Source of the DNA: Candidatus Dadabacteria bacterium
Lineage (GTDB): Bacteria; Bdellovibrionota_C; UBA2361; J135
Length of the DNA stretch: 7,222 nucleotides
Direction: 5' to 3'
Assembly (NCBI GenBank): GCA_003694225.1
Contig: RFKT01000024.1
Location: 1-7,222 of the forward strand
Made by a program: the position numbers and the translations under genes
Notes under the pieces: generated by a model
Seen by the model: the letters and a program-made list of their open reading frames with translations, nothing else
Database searches by the model: none
What the model was told of the DNA's origin: nothing
Shown here: one piece after another, positions 1-6,192 of the stretch
Numbering within the stretch: position 1 is the stretch's first letter
Layout of the letters: each line of letters starts with the position of its first letter

Positions 1-732
1 GGCGCTCGCCTGAGCGACTCCAAGCAGTGCCCCCGCTCCCATCCTTTTCAGTGCGCCTTTGCTATAGACATTTATAGAGAGTCTCTGGGAGGCGGCTATT
101 TTCCGCGCCTCCCGAACCAAAAAGGAAGGGGTGCACTTATTAGAGGGCATGTTGATTAGATCTCTTGCAAGGGTTGTCGCTGTAACATTGGCTTTGGATC
201 TTTGAATTAGATTTGTTGGTAATTCGTCTTTTCCAATTACTGTTACGGATAGGGGATGGCTCTTTCTTGTTTTCTTGGATTTAAAAGTATCAAACGAATA
301 TTCGGCGAGCTCAAGCCCCTCAATAAGGGCTTGAAACTTCTCTGAGGCGATGTCATCTAAGGCTAAAGGAAAAACAACAGCCTTCTTGGCTTTAGCCAAC
401 TGGGCAATAGAGTATGCCTTTCCACCTGCTTTCCTAAATATCTCTATGCCGTCGAACCCTTTTTTGCTCTCTCCCGTTCCAACAAGCACGATCTCCCTTA
501 AAAGAGACGGTGGTGGCAATTCTGCCGACATTACGGACAGATCTGAGGCGTCGTATTTAAGCCTAATACATTTATCCCTAATGATTTTTTGTGAAACTGC
601 ATCCAAAAATTTCAGAGCATGTTTTCTCCGTGCCCCTTTCTTAAAGATGTTAAGATCTCTCTTGGATATTAAGCATATAAGCATATCTGACTTAGCTCTT
701 TTGGGAAGGGAATTTTTTACCGTTATTTTCAT
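1..732 (-). CDS. pepA: Leucyl aminopeptidase (M17 family), 5' part only
   Basis: Reading leftward from the ATG at 732, the frame stays open for 244 codons to the window edge, so the 3' half of the gene lies outside. The family comprises cytosolic, two-metal, hexameric aminopeptidases that release N-terminal residues in peptide turnover. The visible protein covers the M17 N-terminal domain (about residues 1-165, with an LVGTGESKKG strand-turn near 82-91). It then enters the catalytic domain: ARDLINMPSNKCTP (189-202) matches the family's AR-(D/N)-L-x-N-x-P-x-N-x-x-T-P signature, and LKRMGAGALLGVAQASA closes the fragment. The metal ligands and the catalytic Lys/Arg come later in the family and cannot be checked here. 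The start is supported by GGAG at 742-739, six bases before the ATG. The gene is divergent from the ABC exporter. The family call is firm; activity is untested because the active site is not in the window. Confidence 0.93.
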   Translation of the reverse strand, partial: MKITVKNSLPKRAKSDMLICLISKRDLNIFKKGARRKHALKFLDAVSQKIIRDKCIRLKYDASDLSVMSAELPPPSLLREIVLVGTGESKKGFDGIEIFRKAGGKAYSIAQLAKAKKAVVFPLALDDIASEKFQALIEGLELAEYSFDTFKSKKTRKSHPLSVTVIGKDELPTNLIQRSKANVTATTLARDLINMPSNKCTPSFLVREARKIAASQRLSINVYSKGALKRMGAGALLGVAQASA

Positions 733-804
733 GGTTATCTCCTACGTCTATTCCTTTATATATTTGTGGAATTTCAAAATAGCATAAATCTTTCAACGCT
801 GAAA

Positions 805-810
805 TATAAT
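805..810 (+). promoter_or_regulatory. Candidate -10 box upstream of the ABC exporter
   Basis: There is an exact TATAAT in the 128-base divergent gap between pepA and the exporter gene. The hexamer at the expected -35 distance (about 782-788) is poor, so this would be a weak or activator-dependent sigma-70 promoter. It would give a leader of about 45 bases for the gene at 861. Such hexamers also occur by chance in AT-rich gaps. Confidence 0.35.
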
Positions 811-820
811 CATCCGATTG

Positions 821-848
821 TTGTGCAGAGCAATATTAGTGATATACT
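821..848 (+). promoter_or_regulatory. Candidate promoter giving a near-leaderless ABC exporter mRNA
   Basis: TTGTGC at 821-826 and TATACT at 843-848 are separated by 16 bases, a reasonable sigma-70 layout. Transcription would begin around 855, only a few bases before the ATG at 861. That would fit the absence of any Shine-Dalgarno sequence in front of this ATG. It competes with the TATAAT at 805-810; sequence alone cannot decide between them. Confidence 0.35.
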
Positions 849-860
849 ATCCCAATCGCT

Positions 861-2618
861 ATGAGTACGGAGGCAAAAAAGTATTTCCTTATAAAAAGGC
901 TGCTGTCTCTCGCTTTACCTCACAAGTGGGAGCTTTTAGGCGGCATGGTGTTCCTTCTGGGGGGAGCAGCTATTAATCTTTGCTTTCCTCAGATTATCAG
1001 GGGTCTTATTAATTCGGCAGGGAAAGGCATAGCCGCATCACATCCATCTGAGGTTGTACTCGTATTAGTTGGGTTAATAGCGCTTCAAGGGATTTGTTTT
1101 TACGGACGCTCATATCTCTTTGGCATTGTAGGACACAAAGTTGTAGCTGAGGTGCGAAACAGCCTTTTCTCCCGTCTTATAAGGCAGGATATAAGTTTTT
1201 TCGATGCGCAAAGAGCTGGTGACCTTGTGTCGCGCCTTGCCTCAGACACCCTTTTGCTTCAAAACGCTGTAAGCATACACCTCTCTGTTTTTGCCAGATA
1301 CGGCATACAGATTATAGCGGGCATAGTTCTGATGGCTACTATCTCAGTAAGGCTTACCCTTGCTATAGTAGCAGTGCTTCCTATTCTGATCGGTTTTTCA
1401 GCTATCTTCGGGGCTCGGTTAAAGAGAGCAACCAGGGCAATGCAAGAGGCTCTCGGCAAGGCTACATCGGTCTCAGAGGAGGTTCTCTATGGCATACGGA
1501 CAGTTAAGGCTTTTTGCAAAGAAAAGGTTGAGGAAAACCGTTATGCGAATCATATCAGTGAGTCTTTGAAAAGAGCGTTCGACAGGACCCGCATAAGCGC
1601 AACACTGAGTTCAACTGCCACCGTCCTTATGAATGTCTCAATAGTGCTTGTTGTATGGTACGGGATTGAGCTTGTAAGAGGAGGAGCTATGGGAGTGGGC
1701 GACCTTGCGGCTTTTCTCCTGTACGGGATGATAGTGGCTGTTTCCTTTGCCTTTTTTGTTCACACCCTTTCAGAGTTTTATCAGGCGCTGGGCGGAGCTG
1801 AGAGAATCTTTTCCGCTATGGATGCGGTGCCGGTAATTGAGGTTACAACCAGCGGTAAGACCGATTTTTCACGGTCAGAGGGACGGGTTGAGTTTCAAGA
1901 TGTACGGTTTAGCTACCCTTCTCGTCCTGAAAGGGAGGTGCTGAAGGGAATTTCATTTTCTGCCAATAAAGGAGATACAGTGGCTTTAGTAGGTCCATCT
2001 GGAGCCGGCAAAAGCACTGTTATTAGCCTTCTGTTGAGGTTTTATGATGTTTCATCAGGCGCTGTTTTAATAGATGGGATTAATGTAAAGGACTTGCCTC
2101 CTGAATCAATCAGGGAAAGAATAGGTTTAGTTTCTCAGGATCCGGATATATTCTCTGTGACGATCAGAGAGGTTTTGATGTACGGTAAAGGCTCCGCTTC
2201 TGAGGATGAGCTTATAGAAGCGTGCAGAAAGGCAAATATCTATGATTTTATTCAGGACCTGCCGCAGGGTCTTGATACTTTTGTAGGGGACCGGGGAGTG
2301 CAGTTAAGCGGAGGGCAGAAACAGAGGCTTGCTATTGCACGCGCTATGCTGAAAGACCCCCAGATACTAGTGCTTGATGAGGCGACATCTTCTCTTGACA
2401 GCAGAAACGAACAGATCATTCAGGAAGCCCTCTATAGGCTCATGAAAGGAAGGACTACTATTATTATAGCTCATAGACTTTCAACTATCCGCAATGCGGA
2501 TCAGGTGTTGGTGATGAATGAGGGAGAGATAATAGAGCATGGCTCACATGATGAGCTTGTAAAGCTAAATGGGCTATACAAAGAGCTTGTCTCAAGACAG
2601 CAGTTAAGAGCTTTTTAA
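861..2618 (+). CDS. ABC exporter half-transporter (type IV / B-family, TMD-NBD fusion)
   Basis: This is a 585-residue inner-membrane exporter subunit with the usual length and order for MsbA/BmrA/TAP-like half-transporters, which act as dimers. Six hydrophobic segments can be placed roughly at residues 24-46, 64-90, 146-164, 166-186, 252-272 and 281-303. The nucleotide-binding domain is complete: A-loop Tyr352, Walker A GPSGAGKST (378-386), Q-loop Gln426, signature LSGGQ (482-486), Walker B ILVLDE (502-507) with D-loop SSLD (510-513), and switch His538. All catalytic residues are present, so it should hydrolyse ATP. The substrate cannot be read from sequence; lipid, lipid-linked glycan, drug or peptide export are all possible. 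No Shine-Dalgarno precedes the ATG. A GGAGG at 869-873 lies inside the gene and has no in-frame start just downstream, so 861 is kept. The gene appears monocistronic, divergent from pepA and convergent with the DUF2156 gene. Confidence 0.95.
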   Translation: MSTEAKKYFLIKRLLSLALPHKWELLGGMVFLLGGAAINLCFPQIIRGLINSAGKGIAASHPSEVVLVLVGLIALQGICFYGRSYLFGIVGHKVVAEVRNSLFSRLIRQDISFFDAQRAGDLVSRLASDTLLLQNAVSIHLSVFARYGIQIIAGIVLMATISVRLTLAIVAVLPILIGFSAIFGARLKRATRAMQEALGKATSVSEEVLYGIRTVKAFCKEKVEENRYANHISESLKRAFDRTRISATLSSTATVLMNVSIVLVVWYGIELVRGGAMGVGDLAAFLLYGMIVAVSFAFFVHTLSEFYQALGGAERIFSAMDAVPVIEVTTSGKTDFSRSEGRVEFQDVRFSYPSRPEREVLKGISFSANKGDTVALVGPSGAGKSTVISLLLRFYDVSSGAVLIDGINVKDLPPESIRERIGLVSQDPDIFSVTIREVLMYGKGSASEDELIEACRKANIYDFIQDLPQGLDTFVGDRGVQLSGGQKQRLAIARAMLKDPQILVLDEATSSLDSRNEQIIQEALYRLMKGRTTIIIAHRLSTIRNADQVLVMNEGEIIEHGSHDELVKLNGLYKELVSRQQLRAF

Positions 2619-3527
2619 GTGCCTTTTCAATATGAATGCGGGAATTGGAAGAAGGCCTATTACCTTTGTGAAGCATGAGATTTCAAATAGATTTATAACA
2701 GTAAGTCGGGGCCATGCTATCCAGTAGACCTTTTCCCACAATGGGGTAAACTTTCTTTTAAAGTTATAGAGGCCGGTTATGTTATATCTATGTCGAATGG
2801 CAAGTGAGGCCACATAAGCACTTAATCCTATGGCTGAGCTTCTTAAGCATCCTGATAAAGATAGATCGGGCTTTATGTGAAAAGGGACTTCTCCCAATGA
2901 CAGCGATTCTTGGTTTTCCTTATATAGTTTCCTTATGGCATGTAGCAACAGCGCTTCCATTCTACCTACCGGAGCATCACAGCTCCTTACCATCTGCTCA
3001 ATATGCCATTTCTTAGGTCCGCATCTAGACAATGATATATATGCATCGCATTTCCCTGTCTTAAGGCATCTTGCAAAGAAGAATCTTTGTGATTCAGTTA
3101 GTTCTGTTTGAAAAAGCTTTTCAATCTGCACATATTTTGACAGCCTTGAACGACTAAGAACGTAAGATGCTATATGCCTGCAGGATACCGGATAGTCTTC
3201 CTTTAATTCTGCTTTGCGCAGGCCCCGCCATTCAAGGGCAGAAAGAGATTTTGATGGAACAAAATCATTAAGTCTAATTATGGCATGTGCTCCAAGACCC
3301 AAAGCCATGCAGCCATTTTTAGCCAAAGTGATTGCCAGTTGTTTAGGCACTCCTCTGATAATAAATCCTTTAGGGCTTAATGCCTTAAGGCTTGGGAAGA
3401 GATTTGAGATAGGGAACCCCTCCTCAATTGATCCATAATATATAAAGCTCTTCCCATCAGTAAGCCTGATGCTGGAAAAACCTTTAGCACAACCGTAATC
3501 CCAGCTTAAGGGTGTTGAAGTTATCAT
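2604..3527 (-). CDS. DUF2156 / MprF C-terminal-like (LPG synthase C-type) protein
   Basis: This 307-residue protein resembles the catalytic C-terminal domain of phosphatidylglycerol lysyltransferase MprF (DUF2156, tandem GNAT-like fold). Those enzymes move an amino acid from aminoacyl-tRNA to a lipid head group. Family-like stretches are an LRKAELKEDYPV segment near 103-114, WHIEQMVRS...APVGRMEALLL (174-195), and YNFKRKFTPLWEKVYWIAWP (254-273). It lacks the multi-span N-terminal flippase of true MprF, so it would be soluble or peripheral; a mildly hydrophobic C-terminal tail (about 275-300) might touch the membrane. Many stand-alone DUF2156 proteins are uncharacterised, so the lipid and amino acid are unknown. 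The start is ATG 3527; an in-frame TAA lies just upstream and no clear Shine-Dalgarno is visible, so it may rely on coupling to rnhA, 40 bases away. Its stop lies inside the end of the convergent ABC gene. Confidence 0.85.
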   Translation of the reverse strand: MITSTPLSWDYGCAKGFSSIRLTDGKSFIYYGSIEEGFPISNLFPSLKALSPKGFIIRGVPKQLAITLAKNGCMALGLGAHAIIRLNDFVPSKSLSALEWRGLRKAELKEDYPVSCRHIASYVLSRSRLSKYVQIEKLFQTELTESQRFFFARCLKTGKCDAYISLSRCGPKKWHIEQMVRSCDAPVGRMEALLLHAIRKLYKENQESLSLGEVPFHIKPDLSLSGCLRSSAIGLSAYVASLAIRHRYNITGLYNFKRKFTPLWEKVYWIAWPRLTVINLFEISCFTKVIGLLPIPAFILKRHLKSS

Positions 3528-3567
3528 AAGAGCAATCGATTTTTGGATTTAAAAACAATGCATATGA

Positions 3568-4056
3568 TCATATCTCATCCCTAGCCCATGCGTTTGCGAG
3601 GGAATTTGCATATTCGTTCCACAGGTATCCTGTGTGGGCTTTTATCCACTTAAGCTTAACATACGGATGTTCTTTAGCCAGCCTAAAGGCTTCTTTGACA
3701 AGCTCAAGGTTTGCTATGGGGCCTGTTTTTCGCTTCCATCCTCTTTTTTCCCATCCCTCAGCCCATTCATTTATTGTCCGCACGCATAGGTTGCTGTCTG
3801 TATAAATGCAGATTGATGCATCATTAGGGAGCATTGAATACGCTCTAATCAAAGCCGTAAGCTCCATTCGGTTGTTTGTTGTCTTAGGTTCGTGTCCATA
3901 GTCCTGCTGTATGATCTTTCCATTCTCTACGTGCACAACGCCCCATCCGCCCGGTCCGGGGTTTCCGCTGCAAGATCCATCCGCAAACACGCCCGTTTGA
4001 GGACCTTCGGAAAATCTCTCCAAAACCTGCTGAAGGGTCAATATATTTTCTGCCAC
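3568..4056 (-). CDS. rnhA: Ribonuclease HI, with Asn at the fourth catalytic position
   Basis: This 162-residue RNase H1 would degrade the RNA strand of RNA-DNA hybrids (R-loops, primer remnants) in the cytosol. By comparison with the E. coli enzyme, the active site shows Asp26 (in FADGSCSGNPGPGG), Glu65 (NNRMELTAL), Asp87 (YTDSN) and His141 (KAHTG). The position of E. coli Asp134 is Asn151 (codon AAT at 3606-3604, motif WNEYANSLA). The basic handle is present (GWEKRGWKRKTG, 101-112). An extra N-terminal stretch of about 20 residues precedes the domain, and the protein ends only 11 residues after Asn151, a shorter tail than in E. coli. The start is GTG at 4056, supported by AAGGA at 4069-4065 with an 8-base gap. 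The nearby ATG (4065) is the last codon of argS and is followed directly by TGA. The gene follows argS by three bases, so it is probably translationally coupled. Confidence 0.93.
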   Translation of the reverse strand: MAENILTLQQVLERFSEGPQTGVFADGSCSGNPGPGGWGVVHVENGKIIQQDYGHEPKTTNNRMELTALIRAYSMLPNDASICIYTDSNLCVRTINEWAEGWEKRGWKRKTGPIANLELVKEAFRLAKEHPYVKLKWIKAHTGYLWNEYANSLANAWARDEI

Positions 4057-4059
4057 CTG

Positions 4060-5766
4060 TCACATCCTTTCAATAACCGGCACACCAATTAGTTTCAATC
4101 CGAACCTTAAAACCTCTTTGACGCTTGAGATAAGGGAAAGCCTTGCCTGAGAGAGATTTTTGTTGTTTTGCCCTATCACCTTTAGATCCCGATATGCCTT
4201 AGAAAAGGTTTTTGCAAGATCGGTCAAATAAAGCGCTATGTGATAAGGTTCATATTGGGAGCATGCCTTCTGAAATGCTTCGCTAAATTCATAGAGGGCT
4301 ACAGCAAGTGTATGAGCCGAGTCTTCTCGAAGGAGGCTAAAGTCTGGACAAGTAGTTATGGTTATCCCTTCGCCTTTTGCTCGTTCTTCAATGCTATTTA
4401 TCCGCGCCACGGCATATTGCAGGTATGGCCCTGAATCTCCCTGAAAGTTTAGCGCCTCATCCCAGCTAAAGTGAAAGTCTTTTGTATTGGTGTGAGAGAG
4501 AAAATAGAAATAGGTTGCTCCTACCGCAACAGCCTTGGCAATAGAGCCTTCGTCAAGCCCTTCAGGTCTTTTGTTGACGCCAGCTCTATATGCTTTTAGC
4601 GCTTTTTCTGTTGCCTCATCCAGAAATTTGCGAAGAGATATCGCTCCGCCTTCCCGGGTTTTCATGCCCGGCACAAATCCAAAAGCAACGTGAACAATCT
4701 TTTCAGCCACAGGCTCTTCCATCTTTGCAAGGATGCCCTTTAGCTGCTGGAAGTGAAGAGACTGCTGTGCCGCTACAACGTAAAGTATCTTTTCAGGGTG
4801 AAAGGTCTCTTCTCTATATATAGCTGCAGCAATATCTCTGCTTATATACAGCGAGCGGCCATCTTCAGCAAAGATCCTTACAAAGCACTTGGGGTTTTCA
4901 AGCCTCACCCCAAGCGCCCCTTCAGACTCCTCCAAAATGCCCTTAGACTCCATCTTTTCTCTAATCTTTGGCACCATATCGCGGTAGAAAGACTCGCCTG
5001 TGTAGTGGTCAAATTCAATTCCCAGCTCGGAATAAAGCCCTTTAAGATACTTAAGAGATATATCGAGGCACCACTTCCAAAAATCAACAGCTTCTTTTTC
5101 TCCCTGCTCAAGCCTCAGGAAATATTCTTTAGCCATATTGTCTACCGGCGGCATATCAGAGGCTTTTCCCTCTTCCTGATCTTTTTTTAGGGCTGAAGCT
5201 TTAATATATATATCTACAAGGTCATCTACAGTTGGATTGTCAGGCTTCCCCCAGATCTGGCAGCCTGCCCATACAAATCCAAATTGTGTGCCCCAATCTC
5301 CCAGGTGATTAATGCTGATGACTTCATAGCCGCTGGCAGAAAGTAACTCCACCAACGAGTGCCCTATAAGGGTTGTCCTTAGGTGTCCCACATGGAAGGT
5401 CTTGGCTATGTTAGGAGAAGAATACTCAACGATTATTTTGCCCTTATTTTTGCATTTGAGATTTTCAAAGAACCTTCCCGTTAATATCTCAGGGATTACA
5501 TAAGAAAGAAGCCTTTCTGTATCAAACTTAAAATTAAGGTAAGGGCCTTCCGGTGTTGCAGAGCTGATACCAGCTGGAAGTGGCAGGGAATCTTTAAGCC
5601 TTAGGGCACACTTTTGCGGAGACTCTCTGTACTTTTTAGAGAGCATAAAGCATGGAAATGCTATGTCCCCGTAGCTTTTATCAGGAGGCTTTGTAAGGGC
5701 CTTCCTTACGGAGGCCTTATCCAAGCCTGTAGCCTCTGATAGAGACGCTATAAGTGTATCTTTCAA
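4060..5766 (-). CDS. argS: Arginyl-tRNA synthetase (class I)
   Basis: This 568-residue enzyme charges tRNA-Arg with arginine in the cytosol and has the normal length for bacterial ArgS. Domain order is typical. An N-terminal Arg_S_N tRNA-binding domain includes KSYGDIAFPCF (30-40). The catalytic core has SSPNIAK (116-122), the HIGH-type HVGH (125-128), and MKTREGG (368-374) in place of a canonical KMSKS, as is usual for ArgS. The DALR-type anticodon-binding domain begins after GDSGPYLQYA (443-452) and ends with the family-like GVPVIERM. The start is TTG at 5766. An in-frame TAA lies three codons upstream, and the next in-frame ATG (residue 41) would remove part of the N-terminal domain. Only a weak GGGG (nine bases upstream) resembles a ribosome binding site. 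The gene leads a probable argS-rnhA-DUF2156 operon. Confidence 0.96.
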   Translation of the reverse strand: MKDTLIASLSEATGLDKASVRKALTKPPDKSYGDIAFPCFMLSKKYRESPQKCALRLKDSLPLPAGISSATPEGPYLNFKFDTERLLSYVIPEILTGRFFENLKCKNKGKIIVEYSSPNIAKTFHVGHLRTTLIGHSLVELLSASGYEVISINHLGDWGTQFGFVWAGCQIWGKPDNPTVDDLVDIYIKASALKKDQEEGKASDMPPVDNMAKEYFLRLEQGEKEAVDFWKWCLDISLKYLKGLYSELGIEFDHYTGESFYRDMVPKIREKMESKGILEESEGALGVRLENPKCFVRIFAEDGRSLYISRDIAAAIYREETFHPEKILYVVAAQQSLHFQQLKGILAKMEEPVAEKIVHVAFGFVPGMKTREGGAISLRKFLDEATEKALKAYRAGVNKRPEGLDEGSIAKAVAVGATYFYFLSHTNTKDFHFSWDEALNFQGDSGPYLQYAVARINSIEERAKGEGITITTCPDFSLLREDSAHTLAVALYEFSEAFQKACSQYEPYHIALYLTDLAKTFSKAYRDLKVIGQNNKNLSQARLSLISSVKEVLRFGLKLIGVPVIERM

Positions 5767-5813
5767 AACAGCTTACCCCAAAACTTAGCTAGCAATAAAA
5801 GCTCAGCAATATC

Positions 5814-5838
5814 AAGCGGTTGCAACGTGCAAAGCGGT
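5814..5838. repeat. Dyad TTGCA-ACG-TGCAA flanked by direct repeats AAGCGGT
   Basis: AAGCGGT occurs at 5814-5820 and again at 5832-5838, exactly 18 bases apart. Between them, and overlapping their edges by one base, is a perfect 5-bp inverted repeat with a 3-base spacer (5820-5832). This looks like an operator or activator site. It would lie roughly 50 bases upstream of the start implied by the TATAAT at 5864-5869, and about 50 bases upstream of the argS start codon. No regulator is identified. Confidence 0.4.
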
Positions 5839-5863
5839 GGTCTCAAAGGCCCACTATACTCCC

Positions 5864-5869
5864 TATAAT
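5864..5869 (+). promoter_or_regulatory. Candidate -10 box for the small-gene pair
   Basis: There is an exact TATAAT 75 bases upstream of the ATG at 5944, implying a leader of roughly 65-70 bases. The sequence at the matching -35 distance (about 5840-5847) is not TTGACA-like. If real, the promoter would probably need an activator, and the repeat structure at 5814-5838 is suitably placed for one. Confidence 0.45.
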
Positions 5870-5903
5870 GTCACCTGCCAACACAATATGGCAATAACAT
5901 TAG

Positions 5904-5935
5904 TAAGGTAGTTTTAAGGTAATTTTAGGTAGAAA
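5904..5935 (+). repeat. Tandem 11-bp repeat in the leader of the small-gene pair
   Basis: TAAGGTAGTTT (5904-5914) and TAAGGTAATTT (5915-5925) differ at one base and are directly adjacent. A degenerate third unit, TAGGTAGAAA, follows at 5926-5935. The 11-bp period places the units on one face of the helix. The run leads straight into the purine-rich ribosome binding site AAGGAAGG (5934-5941), which overlaps the end of the third unit. The repeat could be a protein-binding site, or a duplicated AAGG translation-initiation feature. Confidence 0.5.
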
Positions 5936-5943
5936 GGAAGGTT

Positions 5944-6180
5944 ATGGCAAACTCCCGCGGAAGTGATCCTCAATACAATGGAGATGGTGAAGCTCTTGGC
6001 CGCATAGAACCGGGCACAGACGTTGATTTGGCCCGCGCTGAGATATCGCCTCCTTCTGATAGATTTTCCCTGCAAGTTCAAACTCTGTTAAGAGGTGTAA
6101 ATCCTAAGCCTGTAAGTGATTTTAGGCGAGCTTCAGAAATAGCGGCGGGGAAGATGCTAGTAGTACCGAAAGCAGCTTAA
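5944..6180 (+). CDS. Small hypothetical protein, 78 residues
   Basis: I do not recognise this protein. It starts at an ATG preceded by a strong AAGGAAGG (5934-5941), so translation is credible. The first half (about 1-40) is rich in Gly, Asp, Pro, Ser and Glu, without hydrophobic clusters, and is probably disordered. The second half has a possible short helix (FSLQVQTLLRGV, about 41-52) and a basic/Ala-rich end (FRRASEIAAGK near 60-70, then MLVVPKAA). It has no signal peptide, membrane span or Cys. It is followed after 12 bases by another unknown gene, so the two are probably co-transcribed. A small adaptor, anti-factor or partner of the next protein would suit this size, but that is speculation. 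The frame is supported by the ribosome binding site and the tight pairing. Confidence 0.65.
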   Translation: MANSRGSDPQYNGDGEALGRIEPGTDVDLARAEISPPSDRFSLQVQTLLRGVNPKPVSDFRRASEIAAGKMLVVPKAA

Positions 6181-6192
6181 GAGGTTAGCACA

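Larger units (their letters stand above)
5767..5943. promoter_or_regulatory. Divergent intergenic region between argS and the small-gene pair
   Basis: This 177-base gap must hold the promoters of both the leftward argS cluster and the rightward small genes. I see no tRNA, and it is too short for a typical T-box leader ahead of argS. A good -35/-10 pair for argS is not obvious; TTGATA followed by TAGCTA on the minus strand, about 18 bases apart, is a weak possibility. The clearer elements inside the gap are listed separately. Confidence 0.6.

Noticed and set aside
350..787. Plus-strand open frame of 145 codons
   Set aside because: It lies antisense to pepA, whose translation matches the M17 family throughout. 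The plus-strand product has no family features.
869..873. GGAGG as a ribosome site for a shorter ABC exporter
   Set aside because: No in-frame ATG, GTG or TTG lies at a suitable distance downstream.
2595..2625. Imperfect AT-rich dyad around AGAGCTTTTT as a terminator between the convergent genes
   Set aside because: The pairing is short and AT-rich, and it lies in coding sequence of both genes. It is not convincing as an intrinsic terminator.
4063..4065. ATG at 4065 as the rnhA start
   Set aside because: It is followed at once by TGA; it is the last codon of argS. The GTG at 4056 is the first usable start.
4753..5190. Plus-strand open frame of 145 codons inside argS
   Set aside because: It is a shadow of argS on the other strand, with no ribosome site and no recognisable domain.
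5767..5943. T-box or other riboswitch ahead of argS
   Set aside because: The gap is short, is shared with a divergent gene, and shows no terminator/antiterminator pair or T-box core that I can see.
5944..6180. FlgM-like anti-sigma factor
   Set aside because: The end of the protein (EIAAGK followed by hydrophobic residues) faintly recalls FlgM, but the C-terminal sigma-binding helix is missing and no flagellar gene is nearby.
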